Positions 48,901 through 60,010 of a stretch of 64,000 bases of DNA are shown here, one piece after another. The stretch's first letter is position 1; each line of letters starts with the position of its first letter. Source of the stretch: Beroe forskalii (Eukaryota > Ctenophora > Nuda > Beroida > Beroidae); NCBI GenBank assembly GCA_011033025.1, contig WFMF01000008.1, forward strand, positions 315,001 to 379,000, written 5' to 3'. The translations under genes and the position numbers were made by a program. The notes under the pieces were generated by a model. The model worked only from the letters and a program-made list of their open reading frames with translations. It did not search any database and had not been told where the DNA came from.

Positions 48901-51900
48901 GTTCAATGTTTTACTTGGCTTAGGCATCGTTGCAATTATCAGTTTCACTGCTTTACTGGCCTCAGCCCCACTCGTGCCTTTTCTGGATAATTATTTTGTT
49001 CGAAATTTAAATTATGGAGATAATCCACTTTTTCTCGGAGCGATTGGCAAACAGAAGCATGTTACTATACTTAAAACTTATTATGGCAGGCTTAGAAATT
49101 TGTATTTTTCCTGGAAAGAGATCAAACAACTTACAGATGAAATGTTTGTAAATGGTATTGTAGAAAGGCAGAATTTAGGGTTCTATGGAAGCAATGGGTT
49201 TTGTCTCTTCAATTATTTTGTAAGAGAAGACAACCCTCAAAAGTGGTTCTCGGGGGCGGTTCTCGCTGGCAACCTCGTTTGTGTAATCATTATCTTGGTT
49301 TCATATGGAATAGTTTTCAGTGCCACTGCCAAAAGTTCTGCCTTGGCTGGTCCAACGAATAATGCTCAAATCAAACGGAACGCGAAAGCACAGAGGAAGA
49401 TTGCTGTGCTGATATCAACAGATGTGATAGCGTGGATACCGTTTATTTTGATATGCATTATCAATTATTTCAGACTGGTTGATGCCTCTCAGTGGTATTC
49501 TATCTTCAGTATCGTGATCCTTCCGTGTAACTCGGTTACAAATCCATTTGGTATCTATGATGAGGTTATCTTGAACTTTTTCAAGGGGGTGTTAAAAACC
49601 TGTCACTGCAAGCTTTCATGCTTAATCCAAGCTTTGAGGCGTAAAACTGCTAGGGTTAGTGATAAGGGTTAACCAAATTCATGCCATATAGAAGTCACCA
49701 ACGAAATTTGAAATAGAGGAAGGTTTAGAGAGCAAGTTAAAACGTTAAATGATACGATAAACTTTAAATCAGGAGCTTTCGAAAATCATGTGATTATCGT
49801 CGTCAGCTGCAAGGTTGCTGCAACGCTATTGGCAAAATTGAGGACTAAGGAATAAATCATGTTTGAAAACTGAATGAGCTGACCCTATTTTATGTTGGTC
49901 GAAGACTGGTTAGACATTGCAATTCGTGCTGAACTATTTTGAGCCAATATTATCCCTTATCATTTTTACAATACGGAGAAAAGAACTGAGGACTGCTTCC
50001 CTTGCTGAATTTCAAAATGTTTTAAGGGAGCTTTATCTCTGTTCATGCTAGTTACATTAGGTTTATTATTGATTGTAGGAACCTATTTTATGCCATTGCA
50101 TATGGCATATATTGTTTAATGACTCTTGAGAATGATACTAATTGCAAGTTATATGAATTTTGAAGTCTGTAAAATTATTTTAGCGAAGTTTTTGATTTTT
50201 CTTCGTTTAAAAAATCCGCCCTCACCTTATGGACGATTGAAAATGGGCGATTTCATATCAAAATAAACGAAATTTTCAAAACGCGCCAATAATTCTGACA
50301 TCCTACTATTATAGACTAATGCGCGCGGCAGCAAACTAAAATTGTTCGCAAATTTATATTTGTGCGCGCAAAACGAGGCCTTTAAAAATACTCCGCGCCT
50401 TCCAAAAAAACACAAAAAAGTGAAACCTGATCTCGGAAAGATAAAAGTTGCCACTTTGGGACATGTGGTTCCGAAAATAGCAAATTGAAATTCAAGGACG
50501 GAAATAAATTCCCACTGCCGTTCTCACCTTTCTTACAACAATGGAACCATCACCACAGGCTTTGAGGAGAGCGTTGGCTATCTTGTGTTCGATGGTTTCG
50601 CCGTGTTCACTTTCCTTCCTTCGCGTGTTTAGGAAGGTACCAAGTGCGTATACGGCACACGTTCGAGTCTTAAAGAAGCGAAGACGTTTAAAATCTATCT
50701 GCAAACCCTGTATATTCAAAATAATTGTAAAATCGAGGATAATTCTTTTTTTCAGATCACCGATTTTGTTTGTGTGACTACAGGGTGAATGACAAATTGT
50801 AAAATATAGTTTATTGATTGGCTAAATGCCTAAATATGGCACCTTTTCAAATTCTTTCTCGTAATCTATAGCCTCCTTCTTACCTCAGGATTAGGGTGCT
50901 CCAGCAACCTAATAACATGATTATCGATGGTATTTGCCCGTACTGCCGCCCACAGAGCCTTCTCGTTCCTGTCCCAGAGGTAGGCCAGACACAGCACAGC
51001 ACAGTTCTGCAGTTTACTTGACTTCTTGATGGTGTCAGGATTAGACATGTCCATCAGACAGTCATCTAGCTCCTTGATGATATTCTCTCCAAGGAGTATC
51101 TCCTGAGGGAAATGCTAGTTATTGGGGAGGGCTGATATTTTTCAGTGGAAAGATTATATATTGTACGTCCATACGTTTAAAAAAGAACACTTTTTCTCCA
51201 CTTTTTAATAAGAAGCGTTCTCTTACCTGATTTTTCTGAGAATTTTTTGCGAGTATAGACAAACAGAAGCACGCCATTGCCCGAGTTTGCAGCCTCATCT
51301 CTGGATCATTTAGCATGTTAACAAAGAACCCCCTGCAGTCAGCGTACTGCAGAACATTGTTTGCTGTCGAGGGTCTTCTGTCTGTAGCTAGGATCTGAAA
51401 TAAATGTCGAGATAAATTGATTAACTTGTGAGAAAAAGCTTAAATCTGGCCATGAGTTGTAGATAAAATGATTGACATGCGAAAAAGAGCTAAAATCTGG
51501 CCTTGTACCATATATTGGCGTGAATGCTTACGATTCACTGACTGGCCGTTAACAAAATGGGAAGTTGAAACAATGCTAATGTAATTTCTGGTTGTTCATT
51601 TCACGATTCAACACTCAAATGCGATGACCCACCTCAGCCCATGTTAAGACCCACCTTAGCCCATATTAGGACCCACCTTAGCCCATATGAGGACCATGAT
51701 GTACTTGTAGGGTGTGTAATCACGGGAAGGGGAAGTTATGAGTTGCTTGATATACGGCAGAATGCCCACGTCAATAAACTTCTGGACAGCGTAAGGACCC
51801 CGGTCAAGGAACTTCCCAACTAACTCCAGGGTTTCTTCTCGGTACTGGGCACTCATCAACATCTGAAAACATGGGTGTCAGAGTGGTGTGGATTCAAAAT

Positions 51901-54900
51901 GGAGTGGTTTCAAGGTTAACTGGCGTCAGAGTTGTGTCAAGGTGAACTGGTGTCAACAAGATGAACAGCTTCGGGGAAATAAGTTTCAATGTGTCAATAT
52001 AAGCTGGTGTCAGTGAGGAGCCGAGGAAAACAGATAAAAGATTAAACTTAATATCATTACATCAATATGTGGCATATAAAATTATGCGAAAATTGTCAAT
52101 TTATAGTTTGCTTCTGTATGATTTGGAATTTTCAAATAAAAACTTCCACCCTACCTGAAGCAGCACCGGAAGTTGCCTCGAATCTACTGGCTGATCACTC
52201 CCGCTCTGAATGAGATTCACTTTGAATTCGGTGAGCTGGTCGAAGAAGAAGGTGCTGATCTGCCCATGGAAGGAGGGCCGGGCAGGACGGACCATGCGGA
52301 AGGAAAGCTCCGACATGATGCTGTCTAGAGCCAGATCCCACGACCTCCACAAGGGGTGCCCTGGAAATGATAAGGGGATGAAATCACCTTATCAAGAGCT
52401 CAATTTCAATAAATACGATCTGTGTATAAAGAGATTGATTAGATTAATGCAAAACAAAGCTTTACCTAGAGATGAAGCTTATCAATTGTCGAATTGTGCT
52501 ACCTTCATTTCGTAGAACACGCGATACTACTAAAGACATGGGTTAAGGGACAATTGACCCCCCAACATTCAAGATATGAAGGTAACCATACCTATAGTAC
52601 AACAAAGCGCAGAACCAGCAAGCGATGGTTTAGGTATGATGGCAGATATGCTAAGTATAACTATAGCAACAAAATACACTGCATAGTACCAGCTAGGGAG
52701 GGCAGGTGAGGGTGAGAGACCGGGGCAGTGTTGTACTTCCTCATCACTCTGTCAGCAAGGATGTGGCCTCGGAAGAGCAGAGACACGGGCTTACAGTTCC
52801 TGAACAGGTCCTTGAAGCGAGGGTAGGACGGTTCAATCTGCCAGGCTAGTGTGTCCAGGACAGCTGTTAGGACCCAGTCTAACTCTCCTGGAAGAGGGAG
52901 ACGGTACGAGATGAGTTCAGAGGAGAGTTCAGTGTTGGACTAGTGCCATTTAAAGGAAGGTTGGAGTTTTTAACCACAGATGTGTGACTACAGTTACACA
53001 GTTATTCATCATTTATGTGTTTACTGCTCATGCCTACGCGTGACGCATAATTTTATAAGTATGTTAATAATGTATGACTTTGAGTCATAAATTCATTTCC
53101 CTGCACTCCACCTACCTGCCATTGTGTTTCTCTGAGCGAACATGCCCGGTATTTTGTCCAGGTACTCAATACAATCCAGTATCCGGATGTTGTTGATTTT
53201 CTGCTGGTGAAACCAGAAGTGGAGGGCTGTTCGCACAGTGGTGGTGAGACACGAAGTGTACAAGTCAGCAGGTAACTCGGGGTTTTGTGGCAGTGTCTGG
53301 GGGGCAGAGACGTTAGATCTGTGGGGAACTACAGAGCATCAACACAGTGTTAATTGAGCTGAAGATTGAGCTGAAGATGATAATATTCGGAGATTTGTTC
53401 ACGTTAGAATTTTAGAAACCCAAAATCGTGTCATGGTCATTCTCCAATCTCTGTGGCTGCTGGAAGAAAGCCAAAATTTCTTTTCACATCTTGTTACACA
53501 TTACCGAACTAGTTAGAATAAAAGTCAAAAGAATGTTTTAATAAACAGTAAATAAATTGTCATTGAGGTGTCTAAATACGGATTATTTTGTAACCTGATG
53601 GCTGGAGCACGCAGCAAGATGCAGACAGTCCTCCTCGAACCTTGGCTCAGGGGTGTCCGCCCCACTTCGCTTCCAAATGTCTTTCTTTTCTCGGGCTATC
53701 TCGTTAAACCGCTCAACAATCAGACCTGTTATCGAAATTAAGGGATTATCAATGGAGTGAAAATTATATTATTTTCGAAGAGACATTCTCATATATTTGG
53801 CTATACTATTGGTTTAATGATACAACTTTCTGTATTGATAACTAGAAATAATATTTTGTAAAATCTACACACCAGCGTGGTCACAGTCCCAGATGTAGAT
53901 AGCAGGGGATTCCAATCTGTCCATCAAGGTAGCGAGGGGCATCACTATGTAATGCTTTATGGAGGCATTCACCACCCAAATGTTCTTCCCATTCTCAGAG
54001 CTAGCATGGTTACAGGGCATCGCACCATGTCCATTGTAGTAGAAGATGATGCGAGATCCTTTCCCCACATTCTTTCCGAACTTGGTCGCAAGCACTGTAC
54101 ACCTTGGTCGGACTGCAATCCATTTCGACCTGAAAAAAAGACCTGAATGATCCAAAATAGTTGTTATATATTACCAACTTCTCGAATACTAGCCAACAAT
54201 TACTGTACTGATTTGAAATATTTGAAAAATTATGTTGTGCTGAAACAGTGCTGTTTTGTTGATATATCAACAAATCAAAATGATAAAATTTGAAACAGGG
54301 AGAGATTGGATTAGAAAAGGTGAACTTACCCTAATGGGACCACTGTTATTCCTGTCATTGTACCGACTTGGCTTCTTTGGTTGAGGTAGAATAGTAGAGA
54401 ATTGTCTCCTCAGGTTCTCTTTTATTTTGTCTTTTGCTTTGTTCCAGTCGAGCTGTGTTGGGTCTGCAAAAAAATCTATCATTAACATAGCTCATGTTTG
54501 AAAGTGAAACAAAAGAGAAACCATGGGGGAATTTCACAGTCCCAATTTTCCCAATCCCAGTTTACTTTTTTGAGTTTGGGACTGGTTTTGGGGTTATTGG
54601 GACAATAAAGAAATGGGAAACCACAAAAATCTAAGTCGTTCCTAATGCAATTCTTTATTCAAATGAATTTTTACTATTTTGCTTGAAATTTCATACTAAT
54701 AAGCACTATACTAAGTATTCTTTACCACAGAAACCTATGGTAGGTTAGAGAAGATGGTAGTTTAATTAATGCAGCAAAGTTGCTGCTATGTCATTAACAT
54801 TGCAACTTTTACATTTTAGAACAGACTTGAAAAAACATTGCAGCAGTGGTTGTGATGTTAAGAATCCTAAACTGCTCCTTGATAAAACACAGCCAAATCC

Positions 54901-55773
54901 TTAAGTTATTGACTTTTGAAAAATAGCAGTTTTTCAGGGCAATTCTGTTTTGTCTGGTACATTTCCATTATCTCCCATTTGTCCTGGCTCTGTTGCCCTG
55001 ATAGTCACATTTTTCTCTGTCCCATTTGTCCCAAATGCTGGAACATTTGTTCCAATTGTCCCTTACACAATTCTTTTGAGTCCCAGTTTCCCCTGCCCCA
55101 ATTGTTCCATCCCAATTTGCTTTTTCTTGAGTGAGGGACAATAGGGGTTGGCACCCTCACCATGAATTTAATGAATCCAATCCTGATACAACACCAATGT
55201 GATTTCTGATAATAAATTGAAGATGATACTCACCAACCCATGTTTCCTTCACAGCACAGGGCTCCAGTTTCTTTTTCTCAGGAGGATTTATCCCTATCAC
55301 AGATATTGTAATGATCACAGCTCCACTTGTGCGTATCTGCTTAACAGATAAAACAGAACAATTAGCTATGTCAGATCCAAAAATTATCAATGGAAACATC
55401 AAGACCTTGGCAATTGATTTCAAATTTTGATTATAAATTGACTTTGGCTTTTTCTATTTGACTTTTGATTATTTTTGAATTAAAAAAGAAATCTTTCTTC
55501 AAGACATCAATCTGCTAGACTTTTGAACATTGAAGCATCACTTCTCGCCTTCTCAAACCCCCCATTTGGGGATAAGCACCGCGGTGGAGGCACAAAATAT
55601 GCAGGTACAAACTCATAATTTAAAATAAGACAATAATAAAACTACCAGCTTACCTTGGTTTCATCTCCTTGACTGATGATAGATTTATTACCAATGATTT
55701 CTTCCTTGTGAATTGGATCATTGAAAACAATTCGTATTTTTCTCTCACCCTCATCATCATAAACAGAATCCAT
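40758..55773 (-). CDS. RPTOR: Raptor, regulatory-associated protein of mTOR (complete, 25 exons)
   Basis: Raptor is the mTORC1 scaffold that binds substrate TOS motifs and helps place the kinase at lysosomes. Exons, transcript order: 55773-55654, 55336-55234, 54463-54330, 54129-53873, 53725-53595, 53296-53116, 52887-52690, 52360-52155, 51862-51677, 51394-51227, 51102-50884, 50668-50528, 45312-45180, 44981-44863, 44322-44195, 43997-43874, 43689-43564, 43331-43232, 42992-42866, 42679-42458, 42275-42132, 41866-41768, 41592-41447, 41295-41145, 40941-40758 (stop TGA). All introns are GT-AG. The exon 7 donor is weak. The exon 20 donor was chosen by phase; a stronger GTGAGT four bases downstream of that exon end would break the frame. 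The sum is 1281 codons plus stop after discounting one extra base in exon 4, close to human raptor (1335). ATG 55773 gives MDSVYDDEGERK; an acceptor-like site just upstream allows a 5' UTR exon. Confidence 0.93.
43232..45312 (-). other. RPTOR: Raptor exons 13-18: end of helical region and linker
   Basis: Exon 13 (EVVVALSRYVQQYEQRF) matches the family's ELVVALSHLVVQYES. Exon 14 is a Ser/Arg-rich linker ending FVEAWR. Exon 15 (CLKGLEHDPAAGVRELAVVV) is the last helical repeat. Exons 16-18 are low-complexity linker with SKRTMFGKGPK, FPDWCEASFAKPLL and a basic helix NQIRDRKHMDRKKKARAELE. The linker is shorter than in vertebrates. Confidence 0.85.
45294..45428 (-). repeat. Local duplication of the exon 13 acceptor region
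   Basis: GCGCCACTACAACTTCCTGC plus CGGCGTG occurs at about 45297-45323 and again at about 45402-45428. Both copies are followed by GGGAGTTCAGAG and TGTGAAAAGTTTAACCTATT-type sequence. The unit is about 106 bp and duplicates the 5' end of raptor exon 13 with its acceptor. Confidence 0.85.
46421..49672 (+). pseudogene. LDLa-repeat leucine-rich-receptor-type (LGR/RXFP-like) GPCR, frameshifted, nested in raptor intron 12
   Basis: ATG 46421 starts a signal peptide (MIIFCHLILLFGICQ). The cysteine-rich ectodomain holds several LDL-receptor class A modules, for example CDGIRDCSSGKDEHDC, CDGVPDCLEGVDE and CDLKNDCGDWSDESNC. No leucine-rich repeats were seen. TM1 is near 48520-48600 and TM3 near 48790-48860 (SLYSMSILSLIRVTG). 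TM4 is about 48900-48990 and TM5 about 49255-49320. TM6 is AVLISTDVIAWIPFILICI and TM7 has LPCNSVTNPFGIYDE, the LGR-type NPxxY region. The frame is interrupted near 47380, 47445, 48150-48230, 48665, 48690 and 48785, each by what looks like a one-base indel, mostly at short homopolymers. No internal intron is evident. AATAAA lies at 49851. It is either a young pseudogene or a locus with sequence errors; the ligand is unknown. Confidence 0.75.
49725..49812 (+). repeat. 90-bp repeat shared with 5056-5145
   Basis: TTAGAGAGCAAGTTAAAACG through AATCATGTGATTATCGTCGT and CAGCTG matches 5056-5145 almost base for base. At the other site it abuts the left end of the foldback insertion; here it stands alone about 50 bp after the GPCR stop. 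Confidence 0.85.
50528..51862 (-). other. RPTOR: Raptor exons 9-12: armadillo/HEAT region
   Basis: Exon 9 encodes LELVGKFLDRGPYAVQKFID and VLIWAK, corresponding to the family's GRFLDLGPWAV and VFIWAK. Exon 10 has NMLNDPEMRLQTRAMACFCL. Exon 11 has NCAVLCLAYLWD and LLEHPNPE. Exon 12 has TCAVYALGTFLNTRRKE and GDGSIVVRK. These are the helical repeats that contact the mTOR HEAT domain. All four exons start and end in phase 0. Confidence 0.88.
51640..51700 (-). repeat. Tandem repeat of about 22 bp covering the exon 9 donor of raptor
   Basis: On the minus strand the exon end TATGGGCTAAG and its donor GTGGGT are repeated three times with small changes (TATGGGCTAAGGTGGGTC, TATGGGCTAAGGTGGGTC, CATGGGCTGAGGTGGGTC). 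The first copy in transcript order is taken as the real donor because it keeps phase and family length; using a later one would insert an in-frame TAA. Confidence 0.75.
52155..55773 (-). other. RPTOR: Raptor exons 1-8: N-terminal caspase-like (RNC) domain
   Basis: Exon 2 matches the conserved RNC strand (GAVIITISVIGINPPEKKKL). Exon 4 has YYNGHG and the segment ending IYIWDCDHAG, which corresponds to the family's YNGHG and YDCSNAG motifs. Exon 5 gives GLIVERFNEIA and LHLAACSSHQ. Exon 6 gives LPADLYTSCLTTTVRTALHF. Exon 7 gives GELDWVLTAVLDTLAW. Exon 8 gives WRSWDLALD and FFFDQLTEFKV. Spacing agrees with animal raptor, but the loop after NGHG is longer and unlike the usual VPRPT. The domain is known to guide TOS-motif substrates. 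Exon 4 contains one apparent frame break. Confidence 0.88.
54531..55150. other. Raptor intron 2 with TGTCCCAATT-type inverted repeats
   Basis: CAGTCCCAATTTTCCCAATC at 54537 and a GGGACTGG / GGGACAAT block near 54580 are echoed in 54950-55140 by TTGTCCC, CCAATTGTCCC and GTCCCAGTTTCCCC. The segment may be a degraded insertion; nothing coding is seen. Confidence 0.4.
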
Positions 55774-55859
55774 GATACCTACACAGAAATTGGAATGAGG
55801 GTTAATTGGAATGAGGGTTAATAATAAATAGTGATAAATAATGATAATAATAAACAATG

Positions 55860-56529
55860 ATAATAATCCAAATTAAGTAGAGTCCAATAGGCAGGCACAT
55901 CCTACATGAATGATGCATCTTCATCATCATTGCTATGAGTCATAGCTATAAGTTAGATTCTAGGAAATTTTCTGAAAATTGGAATCTTTTTTGCTTGAAT
56001 TAGCTATTAAACACAATAGGACATTGATCAAATATGTTTTATAACCTTATTTTCTTTTTCACATAGTGTGGGATAGAACAAGGTATGAAATGGTATTAAT
56101 CACAAATCTCTAAGCCATTGGTTTACATTAAAAACATGCCTTCGAACACTCATGTCCATTAATCATTAACATATTGAAACATTTCATAGTGGGGGCCTCA
56201 AATGTGACTGTAGCACTGAAGATGTTCTGAAAGTACTTAGCTATTTCAACAATCAGCTCTTCTGCCTCATTAAAGTGTTGTGATACCAAGCAATTTATTC
56301 AAATCGAAAATCTCTAAGGAGAGTCAAATATTATAAAAAGTCATAGACCAAGAAAGCACCAAACATTTATAATGAGTGGTGTATCGCAATTACCTAGCAA
56401 TTGATAGTGACACAGAATTTCATTAAATTAAATTCATAGTTAAATTCAATTATAAATTTTCAAAGAATTAATTTTCTGATCGTATTGCTAATCACGTATA
56501 TCCCTGTTTGTTGCTAAACACGTATATCC
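55860..56529. other. Upstream of raptor, no feature recognised
   Basis: AT-rich DNA between the first recognised raptor exon and the inner end of the right arm. It should hold the raptor promoter, but I see no clear TATA box or other element. At 56490-56530 a short ACGTATATCC repeat with GCTAAACACG leads into the arm. Confidence 0.4.
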
Positions 56530-56999
56530 TTGCCACATGCTATGTGTCCCTGTTTGTTTGCGCGCGCGCGCGCCTTTTCTTCGAAAAGTCACAAACAGGG
56601 CCACACACTTTTGGTATTCCCGCCAAAAAGTCGGGGCGCATTTTTTACGCCCCGATTAAGTGATTAAAACCATGTTCGGAAATAATTGCCTGCGACGCGC
56701 ATACCTCAGCAGAATTCTAAGAAGTTTACGCCGCGCATTCTCAAGGAATCCACTCAAGCTAGAATAACTTTGCAAATATTGGACATGCCTAAACATGCCC
56801 AAAGCATGAGGCTTCTCAGAGGAAAATGGTGAGTCGTTGTACATTCCTATAATATATTGTGCTTGTCGCTTGCATTGTAATTTTGTCGATGACCGGAACC
56901 CTGTTGTCAATCAGTTTATCTAATTCGCTAAATAAATGTAATGGGATGATCTAATTGATGTCACTGTACTAATTGGTGTCCTGCCGGCGATGATGCTAA

Positions 57000-57905
57000 C
57001 ACTGATGCTGGGATATTACTCACTCTGATGCCGGGATAATACTCACTCTGATGCCGGGATATTACTCACTCTAATGCCGGGATAATACTCACCCTAATGC
57101 CCCGGGATGAAACTCACTCTGATGCCGGGATACTACTCACCCTGATGCCGGGATAATACTCACTCTGATGCCGGGATAGTACTCACTGATCTGATGCCGG
57201 GATAATGCTCACTCTGATGCCGGGATAATACTCACTCTGATGCCGGGATAATGCTCACCCTAATGCCGGGATAATATTCACCCTAATGCCGGGATGAAAC
57301 TCACTCTGATGCCGGGATAATACTCACTCTGATGCCGGGATAGTAGTCACTGATCTGATGCCGGGATACTACTCACCCTGATGCCGGGATAATACTCACT
57401 CTGACGCCGAGATAATACTCACTCTGATGCCGGGATGAAACTCATTCTGATGCCGGGATAATACTCACTGATCTGATGCCGGGATACTACTCACCCTGAT
57501 GCCGGGATAATATTCACTCTTATGCCGGGATAATACTCACTCTGACGCCGGGATGAAACTCTGATGCCGGGATACTACTCACCCTGATGCCGGGATACTA
57601 CTCACCCTGATGCCGGGATACTACTCACCCTGATGCCGGGATAATACTCACTCTGATGCCGGGATACCGGATAATACTCACTCTGATGCCGGGATGAAAC
57701 TCATTCTGATGCCGGGATACTACTCACCCTGATGCCGGGATACTACTCACTCTGATGCCGGGATACTACTCACCCTGATGCCGGGATACTACTCACCCTG
57801 ATGCCGGGATAATACTCACTCTGATGCCGGGATAATACTCACTCTGATGCCGGGATGAAACTCATTCTGATGCCGGGATAATACTCACCCTGATGTCGGG
57901 ATCCC
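57000..57905. repeat. 23-bp minisatellite, right copy (about 39 units by length)
   Basis: GCCGGGATAATACTCACTCT-type units, the complement of the left array. Irregular units (for example an extra CCGGATA near 57665, and CACTGATCTGATGCC variants) and a different order of variants show independent expansion or contraction after the arms formed. Confidence 0.95.
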
Positions 57906-59504
57906 GATCATACTCATTGTGATGCTGATATCAAGCTTACTTTGATGCCGGAATCATGATCTCATGATCATTTTGATGCCAGCAAGATCTAGATCTTCAC
58001 CTTGATGCCAAGCTCCTGATTCCGATTTCCGGGTGCCTGAACCCTACTGGCTATGTCAACTCACTGTCTCACTCGTCTTTTCCAATAGTCCAATATCGCA
58101 GTCCAGTCAACTGTCATGAGCTAACTCAGACTGGTGAATAAGGTACGTATTATATAGTGATTTGTTAGGTATTCGATCACATAATTCAGTTTCTGAGTTT
58201 TTGAACGCCAAAAGTACAAATATGATACCGACTCTTCACCTTATATTCTTATACTTATACTCTCTACGATTTTACAGGTCACATAGTTTTCTACTCCGAG
58301 TATGCCATTGATGTACCACTGCACACGCCCTACTGCTGCATGATGCTGACACTGAGGTTGAACAAACTGAAACTGAGGACCTGAAGGAAAGGTTGGTGTG
58401 TTACCAACTAGTTATTGAATGACGTAGTCTTTGACTTGAAATCAAGAGCGACTAAGTAGTCGGCCAATACTTATTGTTGCAACTTAAATCCAGCTATGAC
58501 AGGTTTACCTTTTCAGTGCTCTTCGAGTATGTACTTTGAACTTCGCTAAAGTGCTCCGTGAAGTTGCAACTCTAAAACGAGAATACCGACTACAGTTATA
58601 CGAGCATCAAGATCATATGGACATCATGGGATTAATAGCATCGTTCAGTTGCAAGGTAAATTAAACCTTCAATGCCGGTTAAGGCATTTAAATGATATCT
58701 TCAAATTTTCAAGCAATAAATGAATATGTGTGCGTGAGGTACCGATTTTTATTTCAATCAATTTAGAGACTTCACGAGCGTGTTTTATGTAATTTCCTAT
58801 CTGTGTTACAGTGTAGTTCATATATTTTTGTCAGTCACCTTGAAGCCATCTCCCCCTGAAATCTAAATCTTATAAATCCCCTTTTGGCCACTTATAAACC
58901 CCATAATTTCCAAAAAATGGCCATCCCCTAATTTTCCTGAACATTGTCGACTGAATAAATGTTCAAACCCAAGGATTTGATGACAGGAAAATATGGGTAT
59001 TGGGCAGCTACTTGAGACGTTCAAAAATTAACGTTCAAAAATTAACAGCGTAGTGTCGTGTACAACACGCATTAATATTAATAACGTGTTACTCTTCAGT
59101 CTCTTAGACGGGGGACAGTTATTTAACACCCTCCCCGTTAAAAGAAATTTGAAAATTTTGAAAAATAAACAAATGAATCAAACTGAAAATTCATATCTTT
59201 TGTTAGAATTCTACAGTTATCAAGCAAAAAATCTGAAAGCTTCGAGAAAGGTTTTCCCAGAATCACACTATTTTTGTCAGAAAGCCCCCTTTTTTACAAC
59301 ATTTTTGAAAAACATGCACATGGTGACAGTAATTACAGCCCCCCGTCTGCGTGTTGGGTATCGTGCGTATTGGTAGAGAAAAATAAATCTTTATAAATTG
59401 GATTGTGATTGTACTGTATAGCTGTATAACTAGTGTACTGTTTGATTCAGTACTATAATTCATACTACATAGGTACAGGGTAAAAGTGTCACAAGAGTTG
59501 TGAA

Positions 59505-60010
59505 TCTTGTCCAATGGATCCAATGGATCCATCATGTCCAATAAACGTCCATTGGGCATTATCCAATGGACATCCATTGAACATGATGTTCATCGGTAGG
59601 TAAAATTTCCAATGCAGGTGTTCAATGGATCCATTGGATCCACTTTTGATGTTCAATGGATCCATTGCGTCCATTGGATCCAATGTGTCCATTGAACACC
59701 ATTGGACATGTCCAATTGGATCCATTGCAAATTGTGTCCATTGGATCCATTGTGTCCAATGGACAAAATGGATCCATTGGAACGAAAATACCAGACTGAT
59801 GTCCATCCACCAAACTATGTTTGGTGATTGTGTCCATTGGATCAACTCAGATGGATCCATTGGATCCATTGAACGCGTCCATTGAACATCAAAAATCAAA
59901 AATGGATCCATTGAACACCATTGGACAATTTTACTGATGAACATCATGATCAATGGATGTCAATGGAATGGATGTCCATTGGAATTGATGGATCCAATGG
60001 ATCCATTGGA
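59505..60010. repeat. Palindromic GGATCC minisatellite, right copy
   Basis: Mirror of 8430-8940 with a few unit gains and losses (for example GGATCAACTCAG for GGATCCACTCAG). Both strands are open for 70-150 codons owing to the palindromic unit; not treated as coding. Confidence 0.85.
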
